Shown here: piece by piece, positions 8,662-17,357 of the stretch
Numbering within the stretch: the stretch's first letter is position 1
How the letters are laid out: each line of letters begins with the position of its first letter
NCBI RefSeq assembly: GCF_049472135.1
Contig: NZ_JBMOVV010000013.1
Span: forward strand, 15,624 to 79,623
Length of the DNA stretch: 64,000 bases
Direction of reading: 5' to 3'
Source of the DNA: Arcobacter_B sp049472135
Lineage (GTDB): Bacteria > Campylobacterota > Campylobacteria > Campylobacterales > Arcobacteraceae
Notes under the pieces: model-generated
Database searches by the model: none
Seen by the model: only the letters and a program-made list of their open reading frames with translations
Told to the model about the DNA's origin: nothing
Program-made: the position numbers and the translations under genes

Positions 8662-9951
8662 TTACAACTTTATGAAATTTGATAAAATAAATAGACAAAT
8701 CACCCCTACAATGTACATTTTTAGAGCATATAAAATATTGGCTTTAAAAATATCCTTCGCACTTAAATCATATCTTGCTACCATTGTTAGATTTAATCCA
8801 CTAAAAGGTGAAGTTGAAACTGTCGTTGCCCAAGCTAATAAAAATGTTACCGCTAAAAGTGTATGATTTGCACTACTTAAAAAATCTCCAATAATAGCAA
8901 TAGTAATAATAGGATGAATTCCTACAAAAGCTAAGACAATAAAAATTGCTAAAAGTATTGAAGCTACTATCCAATCAAACTCTTCAAAAGGTAGAGGAAG
9001 TTGCAAACCTAAAAGTATTGAACTTATAGATATACCAAACATACCTGCAATTAAAAAAAGTGAAAGCTCCACTTTCATTTTTGGTAACTCATCATTAATA
9101 TGATTTAAAAGTTTTATAGAAGAGTTTTTTAATCCTTTTTTTATTGGTAAAACAATAAGAGTTAAAACAAATGAAAATAAGGCAATTAAAACTATCACTT
9201 TAATATTTGGGAAATAGTGATTTGCTAAAAGTACTAAAAATGCCAAGAAAAAAGGAAGTGTCAAAGTACTAAAAGCAACAGGATAACCTCTGAATTCCTC
9301 AATATTAAAACTCTTATCTCTTGTCACATCATAATATGTAATTAAAAATGCAATAAATGCTAAAACTAATCCATTTGCTAGAATAACTGTTGTATTTAAA
9401 TTTGGGGCATAAGTAATAGCAGCTGCAAAAGCTACAAAAAATGGTGACCAATAAGCATCACTTGAAAAAGCTCTAGTAAGCAATACTATTTGTACTTTTG
9501 TTAGCTTTGCTTTTTTATGTAATTTATCTGCAACCAAAATTAATGAAGATAAATTTATAACTGAACCAAAAAGATGTACTCCTAAATAAGTTTTTAGAAA
9601 TGAACTTTTACCTTTTGGAAGATTTATACTTTTATCTTTTTTAGGTGTTGCTATTAGTCTTAAAAAACCAACTCCAATTAAAAGTGTTAATAAGTATTGA
9701 TTTACACTAAACACTTTTACAAAATCAATTGTAAAACCTCTATAAAAAGAGAATGAAAAGGCTATTAAACTTAGAAAAAATAGTATATTTAAAACTTTTC
9801 TACTTTTCAATGAAAAGTAAGAAAGAATCAATGCACCCCAAGCAAAACCACTTGCAATTATCAATAATGAATTATTAAAAAAGTATGCAATAAAAGTTAC
9901 AATAAAAGATGAAAATATCAAAAAACCTGATAAAGTTGAAAGATTAGCCAT
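8662..9951 (-). CDS. Polytopic membrane permease of unknown specificity
   Basis: 429 residues, strongly hydrophobic, about 11-12 predicted helices with a short cytoplasmic loop near residues 100-120. The segments AFSSDAYWSPFFVAFAAAI and HPIITIAIIGDFLSS, and the conserved-looking STSPFSGLNLTMVARYDLS near the C terminus, recall carriers of the ion-transporter superfamily with two re-entrant hairpins. I cannot assign a family by eye. Its start overlaps the end of the EamA gene by 8 bp, so the two are cotranscribed and perhaps handle related solutes. Confidence 0.7.
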   Translation of the reverse strand: MANLSTLSGFLIFSSFIVTFIAYFFNNSLLIIASGFAWGALILSYFSLKSRKVLNILFFLSLIAFSFSFYRGFTIDFVKVFSVNQYLLTLLIGVGFLRLIATPKKDKSINLPKGKSSFLKTYLGVHLFGSVINLSSLILVADKLHKKAKLTKVQIVLLTRAFSSDAYWSPFFVAFAAAITYAPNLNTTVILANGLVLAFIAFLITYYDVTRDKSFNIEEFRGYPVAFSTLTLPFFLAFLVLLANHYFPNIKVIVLIALFSFVLTLIVLPIKKGLKNSSIKLLNHINDELPKMKVELSLFLIAGMFGISISSILLGLQLPLPFEEFDWIVASILLAIFIVLAFVGIHPIITIAIIGDFLSSANHTLLAVTFLLAWATTVSTSPFSGLNLTMVARYDLSAKDIFKANILYALKMYIVGVICLFILSNFIKL

Positions 9952-10840
9952 TTTTTGAACTCTTTTTTACATAAAATATTGATAGATAAATTCCTAAACC
10001 TATTAAAAGAACTCCTACTAGATGATATAATTCTAACTTCTCTTTTAAAAATATATATGCTAATACTGCACCAAATATTGGCATTAGATGGGCAAACTGC
10101 CCTGCTTTATTTGCTCCTACTTGCACAGTTGAAATATTCCAAAAATAAAAAGACAGAATTGATGGAAATATAACCATATAAATTAATGAGTAAAAAACTG
10201 AACTATTATCTACAAAATCAATACTAAAAGTATAACCTTGATAGAAAAATACTACTGCTAAAATAAGTGTTCCTATAAAAGTAGTAATAGCTAAAAAATC
10301 AAATGCTTTGATATCTTTTGGCATAAACTTTAAACATATAGAGTATACAGACCAAACAAAACCTGCTAATAGTATCCATAAATCACCCCTTGAAAACTCT
10401 AAAGTTTGTAAAGTTTGATACTCACCTTTTAAAATAAGATATATAACTCCAATAGTTGAGATTATAATCCCTAAGACCTGAATAAATTTAATACTTGTCT
10501 TTAAAATAATTCCAGATAAAACTACTATCATAATAGGAATAGCTGAATTAATTAATAAGGCATTTATTGCGGTTGTTGTTTGTAATCCGTAATATAAAAA
10601 AGTGTTAAAACCTGCTACTCCAAAAGCACCTAATAAAAGTAAAATCAAAAAATCTTTACTCAAAGCTTTAAAAAGCCTTTTTATATTGATAAAAATATAA
10701 GGTAAAAGTAATACTAAGACAAAAAACCATCTATAAAAAGATAACTCAGTTGGTTCTATACTTGAAGAAACTAATCTACCAAAAACAAAGTTTCCAGACC
10801 AAAAAAGTACTGCTAAAACTAATAAAAAATAATACTGCAT
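9944..10840 (-). CDS. EamA/DMT-family transporter
   Basis: 298 residues with ten predicted helices forming two EamA repeats (about 1-135 and 150-290). It carries the typical starts LFWSGNFVFGRLV and WILLAGFVWSVYSICLK, and a terminal GLGIYLSIF helix. Family members are exporters of amino acids or metabolites in the inner membrane. It is first in a two-gene unit with the permease at 8662. The porin terminator at 10873-10900 isolates it from the porin gene. Confidence 0.9.
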   Translation of the reverse strand: MQYYFLLVLAVLFWSGNFVFGRLVSSSIEPTELSFYRWFFVLVLLLPYIFINIKRLFKALSKDFLILLLLGAFGVAGFNTFLYYGLQTTTAINALLINSAIPIMIVVLSGIILKTSIKFIQVLGIIISTIGVIYLILKGEYQTLQTLEFSRGDLWILLAGFVWSVYSICLKFMPKDIKAFDFLAITTFIGTLILAVVFFYQGYTFSIDFVDNSSVFYSLIYMVIFPSILSFYFWNISTVQVGANKAGQFAHLMPIFGAVLAYIFLKEKLELYHLVGVLLIGLGIYLSIFYVKKSSKNG

Positions 10841-10872
10841 AATAACTTCTTTTGAAAAAATTTAAATTAAAA

Positions 10873-10900
10873 AAGGGTTCAAGTATATACTTGAACCCTT
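10873..10900 (-). terminator. Terminator after the porin gene
   Basis: Fully palindromic 28-nt sequence (14-nt arms AAGGGTTCAAGTAT and complement), with T residues following on the minus strand. It lies 30 bases past the porin stop. Confidence 0.85.
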
Positions 10901-10929
10901 AAAAATAGCTTTTATACTAAAGTAATTTA

Positions 10930-12096
10930 CTAGAATTTATATGAAGTGTACACTCTTAATGCATTTGAATCTTTTAGAGTATCGCTAAATGAAGCATTTT
11001 CATACATAACTTTTGTTGAAAAGTTTTTATTAAAGGCATACTGAACAAATCCACCATATGCATCAATCTTATCTGAACCACCTAAGTTATTATCATCAGG
11101 TGATTTTACTTGACCTATATATGCAACAACTGTAGCACCTGCTAATTGTGTAGCTGCAACTGCAACCATTGTATCTGTATTTGCTTTATATGTTACACTT
11201 CCACCATGAACTGGTAATGCTGTATAACCTGAATCAGCACCATTTCCAGCACCTACAAATACATCTCCATCATCAGTAGTACTTGTATATAATCCAGTTA
11301 AATTAACCATTCCTATATTTCCACTAATTTTAGCACCATATAATCTACCATCTGATTTTGCATTACTCTCATTTTTAGAGTCAATTACTTGTAGTGAAAC
11401 TTTTGCAATCTTTGCATCATAAACACCGTCTACATATAATGCATTTTTATCAGTATTTGCAGTAGCCCCATCTACATCTAAATATTGACCTTGTAGTGTT
11501 AAGTTTTCTATAGAGTTATTTTTTACATATAAAGTATATGCTCCATCCTCATACTTATCAAACTCACCTGGTTTTTCACTACCATCAGTTCTTCCTTGGA
11601 ATTTGCTTACATATCCAGCAACTACAGTTGTATCAGTTAAATCAGTATTTGTTAAAGTAACACCTTCAAAAGACTCTTTAATCATTCTAGAACCAGACCC
11701 TGCAACTAACGGAGTTGAAATATATTGTCTACCAACCTTTAATGTTGTATTATTTAAAGTGTATGCTAAGTATGACTCAGACATTACAGCACCTGAAGCA
11801 TCCATAGTAGAAGCAAAATCATTTGTTCCTTCAATTGATCTATCTACTACATGAGAAGCTTGAAATGTTACTCCTGCATGTAAACCATAAAAAGAACCTG
11901 TTACGATATTTATATTTCCACCTGTTACAAAAATATTATCGTTTTTACCATCTGCTGGGCTTTGTTTATCAAAGTATTGTGCTTTGATTTCACCTTTAAT
12001 TTTTGAATTAGAAAATGCCTCTTCTAAAGTATCTGCAAAAACAGAACTAGTAAGTAGTAAACATGCAGCCATACTTAATTTTGTAATTTTTTTCAT
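10930..12096 (-). CDS. Outer-membrane porin
   Basis: 388 residues with a clear Sec signal peptide (MKKITKLSMAACLLLTSSVFA, cleavage likely after Ala21). The mature part shows alternating polar/hydrophobic strands of a beta-barrel and ends in RVYTSYKF, with the terminal Phe typical of BAM-inserted barrels. It resembles Campylobacterota outer-membrane porins. A TGCGAT direct-repeat promoter (12170-12202), the same as at the phenol operons, lies upstream, so this porin is probably induced with them and may admit aromatic substrate. Confidence 0.85.
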   Translation of the reverse strand: MKKITKLSMAACLLLTSSVFADTLEEAFSNSKIKGEIKAQYFDKQSPADGKNDNIFVTGGNINIVTGSFYGLHAGVTFQASHVVDRSIEGTNDFASTMDASGAVMSESYLAYTLNNTTLKVGRQYISTPLVAGSGSRMIKESFEGVTLTNTDLTDTTVVAGYVSKFQGRTDGSEKPGEFDKYEDGAYTLYVKNNSIENLTLQGQYLDVDGATANTDKNALYVDGVYDAKIAKVSLQVIDSKNESNAKSDGRLYGAKISGNIGMVNLTGLYTSTTDDGDVFVGAGNGADSGYTALPVHGGSVTYKANTDTMVAVAATQLAGATVVAYIGQVKSPDDNNLGGSDKIDAYGGFVQYAFNKNFSTKVMYENASFSDTLKDSNALRVYTSYKF

Positions 12097-12169
12097 TTTA
12101 TCTCTCCAAGATTTCGAAATTGTTTAGACTACCATACACGCGCAATATAATTGGTACTCTACAAGAATG

Positions 12170-12202
12170 ATTCTAATTAAATAAAATCGCAAAATTATCG
12201 CA
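12170..12202 (-). promoter_or_regulatory. Site A: TGCGAT direct-repeat promoter of the porin
   Basis: On the minus strand: TGCGAT (12202-12197), 5 nt, TGCGAT (12191-12186), 10 nt, TAGAAT (12175-12170). The box occupies the -35 region. Spacing is identical to sites B, C, D and E. The porin start codon is about 75 nt downstream of the -10. Confidence 0.7.
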
Positions 12203-12214
12203 CTTTTGAGAAAT

Positions 12215-12396
12215 AAAAAAGGGGATACGGCATATAAAATGCCGTATTTATGTCTAAATCATTTTTTATAATGAAAGGAGAAACGAAGCGCTTTGAAGTT
12301 GTGTAAAGATAAAGCAGAAAGCATAATAAGTTTAAAAGCAAAAATATAGGTGCTACAATTTCAAATATATCTCTTTTATCATTTGCACCTATTTCA
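12215..12396 (-). ncRNA. Candidate regulated small RNA
   Basis: A promoter matching the phenol-regulon consensus (site B) predicts a minus-strand start near 12396. The first bases form an 8-bp perfect stem (ATAGGTGC 12346-12353 with GCACCTAT 12385-12392). About 150 nt later a 9-bp hairpin (12225-12247) followed by C4T6 looks like a terminator. No start codon with a ribosome site is seen between them. The transcript would be about 180 nt. Inferred from sequence only. Confidence 0.4.
12225..12247 (-). terminator. Hairpin terminator upstream of the porin promoter
   Basis: Perfect 9-bp stem (ATACGGCAT 12225-12233, ATGCCGTAT 12239-12247) with a 5-nt loop. On the minus strand CCCC then a T6 run follows. 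It would end transcripts from 12443-13381 or the candidate small RNA. Confidence 0.65.
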
Positions 12397-12402
12397 AAAA
12401 TA

Positions 12403-12435
12403 ATAATACAGAAAAGAAATCGCAGATTTATCGCA
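12403..12435 (-). promoter_or_regulatory. Site B: TGCGAT direct-repeat promoter with no annotated gene
   Basis: Minus strand: TGCGAT (12435-12430), 5 nt, TGCGAT (12424-12419), 10 nt, TATTAT (12408-12403). Both half-sites are perfect and the spacing matches the other sites, but the only thing downstream before the porin promoter is a 200-nt gene-less stretch with a terminator. Confidence 0.65.
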
Positions 12436-12442
12436 AATAAGC

Positions 12443-13381
12443 CTATTTTTCTTTTCTATACACAAAATCTAATAAATAGGAGATAGATTTAGTATATGCA
12501 CTATCAATATTTTGTTTTTCATTATGTTTTATTACAACATTACATATCTCATCAATTTCAAGTTCTCTTTTAAATTCCCTATCTACTAACATAGATGGTT
12601 TAATTGAGTCAAAGTTTTTGATAAGCTCATACATTTGATTTAATTCATCATCATTTATAAAAACATTTGCAGCTTTTGCAGCACTTTGTGTTTCCTTCAT
12701 CAAACCATAAACTAAAGAAGAAAGCTTTTCATTGTTCATTAAAACACCTGTTTTAATCTCCAATAAAGCACATATGGCATTTACTCCATTATTTATAATA
12801 AGCTTTTTCCATAACTCTTTATTTATATCATCTACAACTTCGCATAAAATATCTGCCTTATTTATAGTTTTATTTAGTTCATTTAGAAATTTAGTGTTCT
12901 GTTTTGTTTTACTTATTGAACCAATTAAAGTTTCTACTTTTCCTGTTGCTTCAATAACTCCTAATTCAATAATATGAGCACCTATTTTTCTTGTTAGAGC
13001 TCCTAATATTTTATCACTTGGAAAATATTCACATAAAATCTTTTCATTTTCAACACCATTCTGTAAAGATAAAATATAAGGTATATTATTTAAAGGCTCT
13101 ATTTTCTCTAAAAGTTGTTTGGCTATTGTTCTTGTAGTATTTGATTTTGTAGTAAGAATTATTATATCGATATTTAAAGAAGAAAAATCGATATCTTTTA
13201 ACTCAGAAATATTTACATTTTCTAAAAAAGAAAACTCAGGATGACTCACTTTTAAACCATTTTTCTTTATAGCTTCTAAATGAGCCCCTCTTGCAACAAA
13301 TGTTACATTATTTAATGAACTTAATAATCTAGCTCCGTAAAATGCTCCTATTCCACCTGTACCTAAAATTAAAAAGTTCAT
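12443..13381 (-). CDS. Ketopantoate reductase-like (PanE/ApbA family) dehydrogenase
   Basis: 312 residues. The N-terminal Rossmann motif GTGGIGAFYGARL binds NAD(P)H, and the helical C-terminal domain begins around WKKLIINNGVNAICALL. The family reduces 2-keto acids such as ketopantoate. It is last gene of the dmpI-LLM-dmpD unit (11 bp after the hydrolase) and has a paralogue at 32045, at the other end of the accessory region. In this setting it may reduce a keto-acid from ring cleavage instead of making pantoate; this is inference. Confidence 0.85.
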   Translation of the reverse strand: MNFLILGTGGIGAFYGARLLSSLNNVTFVARGAHLEAIKKNGLKVSHPEFSFLENVNISELKDIDFSSLNIDIIILTTKSNTTRTIAKQLLEKIEPLNNIPYILSLQNGVENEKILCEYFPSDKILGALTRKIGAHIIELGVIEATGKVETLIGSISKTKQNTKFLNELNKTINKADILCEVVDDINKELWKKLIINNGVNAICALLEIKTGVLMNNEKLSSLVYGLMKETQSAAKAANVFINDDELNQMYELIKNFDSIKPSMLVDREFKRELEIDEICNVVIKHNEKQNIDSAYTKSISYLLDFVYRKEK

Positions 13382-13392
13382 ACACTTATCCT

Positions 13393-14211
13393 TTATTCTA
13401 GAAAGAAGTCTTCTAGTAATTTATTAAATCTATCTTTATGTTCAATTTGACTCCAATGTCCACACTCACCAAAACTGTGAAGTTGTGATTTGTTGATTAA
13501 ACTATGCAATCTAATTGAGTTTTCAAAAGGAATAACTTTATCATCTCTTCCATGAATAATCAATACATCATTTTTTATTTCTTTAATATCTTCTTCATCA
13601 CTTGCCATTGCTTTTACACTATTTTGTCTTGGTTGGGGGAACATTGAACCAAAAGATTCTTGAAACCCTGGTCTAATACTTGCTTCATATCTCATTTTTG
13701 CTAAATCATCAGTTACAAGTTCTCTACTATATGCAAAAGTATCTAATAATACTTTCATATTCTCTATACTTGGTGTATATCCCCAAGCTTGGTCAAGCCC
13801 TGCTGTGATTTCAAATTCAACTCCCATTGCACCCATTAAAACAATTTTATCAAATCTTTGAGGGTATTTTATAGCTAAACATAAAGCTAATCCTCCCCCA
13901 AAAGAATTACCTACAAGATGAGCTTTTTCTATATTTAAAGCATCCATTAAATCTATAATTTGTTGTACCCATACATCCATACTATATGTGATACTTTCTG
14001 GTCTATCACTATAACCAAAACCAACCATATCAGGGGCAATCACTCTAAACTTTTTAGAAATTTCTGGCATAGCTAATCTCCAGTTTGCATATGCAGAAAC
14101 TCCTGGTCCTGAACCATGCATGAAAATTACTGGTTCCCCCTCACCTAAATCATGATAATTTGTGTTAAAACTTCCTGTTTTTATACTTTTTGCTATTTCT
14201 GGATTTGACAT
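13393..14211 (-). CDS. dmpD: 2-hydroxymuconic semialdehyde hydrolase
   Basis: 272-residue alpha/beta hydrolase of the meta-cleavage group, which splits 2-hydroxymuconate semialdehyde (or methyl-substituted ketone analogues) to 2-hydroxypentadienoate and formate (or acetate). Visible: oxyanion region HGSGPGVSAYANW, nucleophile Ser103 in GNSFGGG, the acid in HGRDDKVIP (about residue 224) and His252 in CGHWSQIEH. It lies 2 bp after the flavin monooxygenase gene. In Pseudomonas dmp operons this gene follows dmpC; here it is relocated to the end of the cluster. Confidence 0.9.
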   Translation of the reverse strand: MSNPEIAKSIKTGSFNTNYHDLGEGEPVIFMHGSGPGVSAYANWRLAMPEISKKFRVIAPDMVGFGYSDRPESITYSMDVWVQQIIDLMDALNIEKAHLVGNSFGGGLALCLAIKYPQRFDKIVLMGAMGVEFEITAGLDQAWGYTPSIENMKVLLDTFAYSRELVTDDLAKMRYEASIRPGFQESFGSMFPQPRQNSVKAMASDEEDIKEIKNDVLIIHGRDDKVIPFENSIRLHSLINKSQLHSFGECGHWSQIEHKDRFNKLLEDFFLE

Positions 14212-14213
14212 TT

Positions 14214-15221
14214 TTACTCCTTATTTAAATTAAACTCTTTTGCTAAAAGTTCGTATGACCTTTTTCTATGTTCAAAAGAATAAGTCACATTCACAACAAT
14301 TACCTCATCAACTTCATATTCCAAAGCTAACTGCTCTATTTGTTCTTTACACTCTTTTGCATTTCCTAATATCATGCTATTCATTGTTTCTTCATAATAT
14401 TTTTTATCTTCCCAACTCAACTCTTTTATTAACTCTTGAACTTTTTGTGGGCTTTGTAAATCATCTCTTAATGGATGTCTAAAAGCTTGTAACTTCCAAT
14501 AAGTATGAGTACTTGCAATATATCTTGCTTCTTCTTTATCATTTGCAACTATACAAGCAACAGCAATACTTGCTTTTGGTTCTTTAAAATTAAGGCTTTT
14601 ATTAAAACTCTTTTTATACTCTTGAATTATAGAAGGTGATCTTTCATGTGTTCCAATAAATAGTGCTAAAATAAAACCTGCACCTAAAACACCGGCTAAA
14701 GAAGAGCTAGAATTGCTAGAACCAAGCAAATATACTGGTGTACTATTTTCTTGAATAGGAGATAAACCAAGTTCCTTAAAAGGAGAGTTTAAAGGAGCTG
14801 CTTTATCAAGGTAGTTTATAAGTTCATATGCTTTATTAGAATAATCACTTTGATTTGAGTGTAAGGCTCTAGTAGCTAAAAAACTTCCACCACTAGCTCG
14901 CCCTATTCCTAAATCAATTCTATTATTGTATAAAGCAGTAAGTGTATTAAATGTCTCAGCTACTTTAAAAGAGCTGTAATGATTAAGCATAACTCCACCA
15001 CTACCTACTCTAATTTTTGAAGTATTAGAAGCTACTGCCCCAATCATAATCTCAGGAGCACAAGAAGCATATCCTGGTGTATCATGATGTTCTGCTAATA
15101 AATATCTATCATAACCTAATTCTTCGCAAAGTTTAGCTAACTCAATAGTATCAAATAATCCTTGTTTTGCTTCTTTTCCATCATGAATAGGAGATTGATC
15201 TAATACACTTAACTTTAACAC
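14214..15221 (-). CDS. LLM-class flavin-dependent oxidoreductase
   Basis: 335-residue bacterial-luciferase-like (LLM) protein with TIM-barrel features: LSVLDQSPIHDG at the start, AEHHDTPGYASCAPEIMIGA, RVGSGGVMLNHYSSFKVAE and DLGIGRASGG. The pattern resembles the MsnO8 subgroup, which uses reduced FMN or F420-like cofactor and oxygen. It sits between dmpI (1 bp) and dmpD (2 bp), so it is surely cotranscribed with them, yet no such enzyme belongs to the classical dmp/xyl pathway. Substrate unknown. Confidence 0.88.
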   Translation of the reverse strand: MLKLSVLDQSPIHDGKEAKQGLFDTIELAKLCEELGYDRYLLAEHHDTPGYASCAPEIMIGAVASNTSKIRVGSGGVMLNHYSSFKVAETFNTLTALYNNRIDLGIGRASGGSFLATRALHSNQSDYSNKAYELINYLDKAAPLNSPFKELGLSPIQENSTPVYLLGSSNSSSSLAGVLGAGFILALFIGTHERSPSIIQEYKKSFNKSLNFKEPKASIAVACIVANDKEEARYIASTHTYWKLQAFRHPLRDDLQSPQKVQELIKELSWEDKKYYEETMNSMILGNAKECKEQIEQLALEYEVDEVIVVNVTYSFEHRKRSYELLAKEFNLNKE

Positions 15222-15222
15222 T

Positions 15223-15414
15223 TTATCGCCCCATCTTTTTTACACTTTCTCCACCTATTCCAAAGTGTTGTTTTGGCATTTCATTTAAGATTACCCTAAC
15301 ATTTTGTTTTGGTGCATCTATAGCTTCATGAATTGCTTGGGTAACTTTTTCTATAAGCTTCTCTTTTTGCTCATCAGTTCTACCCTCAATAATATTAATC
15401 TGTGCAATTGGCAT
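15223..15414 (-). CDS. dmpI: 4-oxalocrotonate tautomerase
   Basis: 63 residues; after Met removal the catalytic Pro1 is exposed. Numbered from Pro1, the other active-site residues of the family all fall in place: Arg11, Arg39 and Phe50. It converts 2-hydroxymuconate to 2-oxo-3-hexenedioate for decarboxylation by DmpH with hydratase DmpE. It is separated from dmpH by 125 bp containing hairpins, unlike the tight packing elsewhere, and starts a sub-cluster with the LLM enzyme and DmpD. AAAAAAGGAAC precedes the ATG. Confidence 0.95.
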   Translation of the reverse strand: MPIAQINIIEGRTDEQKEKLIEKVTQAIHEAIDAPKQNVRVILNEMPKQHFGIGGESVKKMGR

Positions 15415-15432
15415 AACAGTTCCTTTTTTAAT

Positions 15433-15535
15433 GTCCCATCAAAAAAGGGACCATTTCATTTTTAATTTCTTTTATCGGTAAAAGTAAATTTTACCTAAAG
15501 AAACAAACCCTAAAGAGAGCAACGAGTTGCTCTTA
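15433..15535 (-). terminator. Hairpin cluster between dmpH and dmpI
   Basis: Three stems lie in 100 bp: AGAGCAA/TTGCTCT (15516-15533) just after dmpH, GGTAAAA/TTTTACC (15477-15495), and GTCCC/GGGAC (15434-15451) close to the dmpI ribosome site. The first resembles an attenuator or weak terminator with little T tract, so transcription into dmpI may be reduced, not stopped. No TGCGAT box is present here. Confidence 0.5.
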
Positions 15536-15539
15536 TTTT

Positions 15540-16328
15540 CTATACAAATTTCATAGTTAAAGTTCCAAGATCTTGGAACTTAACAGTTACATTATCACCT
15601 TTATTAACAGTAGTAGCAGCTGTAATTGCTCCACTTAATATATACTCACCTGCTTTTAATTTTTCACCTCTTTCACTTAGCATATTAGCAAGCATAGCAA
15701 TAGCAGTTGCTGGATGTCCAAGAACAGCAGCTCCTGCTCCAAGTTGTACAACTTCACCATTTATTTCCATTACTACACCAAGTGTTTTTAAGTCTATATC
15801 TTCAACTTTTCTAGCTCTACCACCTGATACATATCTAGATGATGATGAGTTATCAGCAATTACAGATTTTAAATCAAATTTAAAATCCTTATATCTTGAA
15901 TCAATAATCTCAACAGCAGGCATTACAAAATCAGTAGCAGCTAAAACATCACCAATATGACATCCAGGACCTTGAAGATCATCTTTTAATACAAATGCAA
16001 TCTCAGCTTCAACTTTTGGATGAACTAACTCATCAAAAGGAATTTGTGCCCCATCTCCATATGCGAAGTAATCAGCTAAATATCCATAACAAGGATTTTC
16101 AACACCCATTTGTTTCATTTTAGCTTGAGATGTTAATCCCATTTTCATACCAACAATCTTATGACCTCTAGCCTCTTTTGCAGCTCTTGCAGTCCATTGA
16201 ATATCATATGCATCTTCATATGTCATTTCCGGATAATCATCAGTGATTTTAGTAATCTCATATGCTTGTAATTCAGCATCTTCACAATGCTTTGCAAGTT
16301 TTTCTATTGTAGCTTTATCTAATGCCAT
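15540..16328 (-). CDS. dmpH: 4-oxalocrotonate decarboxylase
   Basis: 262-residue member of the hydratase/decarboxylase family that converts 2-oxo-3-hexenedioate to 2-hydroxypenta-2,4-dienoate with magnesium. Family segments: KIVGMKMGLTSQAKMKQMGV, HPKVEAEIAFVLKDDLQGPG, VEIIDSRYKDFKFDL and QLGAGAAVLGHPATA. The start is the ATG at 16328, overlapping the dmpG stop as TAATG; a longer frame upstream lies inside dmpG and lacks homology. It works as a complex with DmpE in other bacteria. Confidence 0.93.
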   Translation of the reverse strand: MALDKATIEKLAKHCEDAELQAYEITKITDDYPEMTYEDAYDIQWTARAAKEARGHKIVGMKMGLTSQAKMKQMGVENPCYGYLADYFAYGDGAQIPFDELVHPKVEAEIAFVLKDDLQGPGCHIGDVLAATDFVMPAVEIIDSRYKDFKFDLKSVIADNSSSSRYVSGGRARKVEDIDLKTLGVVMEINGEVVQLGAGAAVLGHPATAIAMLANMLSERGEKLKAGEYILSGAITAATTVNKGDNVTVKFQDLGTLTMKFV

Positions 16329-17356
16329 TATAATAACCCTTTTGCTTTCGCTAATTCCATAGCACAATCATCAATCATATCTTCTTGACCACCAATCATT
16401 CCTCTTTTACCTAACTCTACAAGTAAAGTTCTAGCATCTATTCCATACTTTTCTTCGGCTCTTCTTGCAAATAGTAAAAATGACGAATAAACCCCTGCAT
16501 ATCCTAAAGTAATAGAGTCTCTAGAAATTCTTGTAGGTTTCCCCATAATAGGAAGTGCAATATCCTCAGCAGCATCCTCAATAGCTTCTAAGTTAATACC
16601 CGTATCAACACCCATTCTATTACAAACAGCTACTAAAACTTCCGTTGCAGTATTTCCAGAACCTGCTCCAAAACCTGCTAGTGATGCATCAATTCTAGTA
16701 GCTCCTGCTTCAATTGCTGCAAGTGAGTTTGAAACACCCATTGATAAGTTATTATGTCCGTGGAATCCAAGCTCAATTTCATCACCAAACTCTGCTTTAA
16801 GAGCTTTTATTCTAGAACTAACCATATCAGGAAGTAAATATCCAGCTGAGTCAGTTGCATAAATAGTTGTAGCACCATAAGAAACCATCTTTCTAGCTTC
16901 CTCAACTAATCTTTTCTCATCAACCATATGAGCCATCATTAAGAATCCAACAGTTTCAATTCCCATTTTAGAAGCAGCTTTAATATGTTGTGCAGAACAA
17001 TCAGCTTCCGTACAATGAGTTGCAACTCTAACCATAGAAATACCATGATCAACAGCTCTCTCTAAATCTTTTACAATTCCAATTCCTGGCAGTAAAAGAG
17101 CAGAAATTTTCGCTTGAGTCATATGAGGAACAACAGCATCTAACCACTCTTCATCTGTATGTCTTCCCCAACCATAGTTAAGTGATGAACCACCAAGACC
17201 ATCACCATGTGTAACTTCAATTAAAGGAACACCTGCTTGATCCATAGCTTTTGACATATTTGTCATCTCTTCAAGTGAAAATTGATGCCTAATTGAGTGC
17301 ATTCCATCTCTTAAAGACATATCATGAATTTTGATTTTTTTACCTTGTAAATCCAT
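16328..17356 (-). CDS. dmpG: 4-hydroxy-2-oxovalerate aldolase
   Basis: 342 residues. Splits 4-hydroxy-2-oxovalerate into pyruvate and acetaldehyde, channelling the latter to DmpF. HMG-CoA-lyase-like TIM barrel with HDMSLRDGMHSIRHQF (the Arg-Asp pair at the Mn site), THGDGLGGSS and the metal-binding ELGFHGHNNLSMGVSN. The start is the ATG at 17356 with AGGAG upstream, 1 bp from the dmpF stop; longer starts lie inside dmpF. The stop overlaps dmpH. Confidence 0.95.
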   Translation of the reverse strand: MDLQGKKIKIHDMSLRDGMHSIRHQFSLEEMTNMSKAMDQAGVPLIEVTHGDGLGGSSLNYGWGRHTDEEWLDAVVPHMTQAKISALLLPGIGIVKDLERAVDHGISMVRVATHCTEADCSAQHIKAASKMGIETVGFLMMAHMVDEKRLVEEARKMVSYGATTIYATDSAGYLLPDMVSSRIKALKAEFGDEIELGFHGHNNLSMGVSNSLAAIEAGATRIDASLAGFGAGSGNTATEVLVAVCNRMGVDTGINLEAIEDAAEDIALPIMGKPTRISRDSITLGYAGVYSSFLLFARRAEEKYGIDARTLLVELGKRGMIGGQEDMIDDCAMELAKAKGLL

Positions 17357-17357
17357 C

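Larger units (their letters stand above)
12195..12442 (-). other. Intergenic stretch holding a start-less open frame
   Basis: No standard gene is seen from 12097 to 12442, but one minus-strand frame stays open from about 12442 to a stop at 12195-12197. It reads like protein (RDIFEIVAPIFLLLNLLCFL, with good codon use) but has no ATG or GTG start and runs through a terminator hairpin. It could be a decayed small membrane-protein gene or chance overlap with a small RNA (see the ncRNA entry). Confidence 0.3.
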
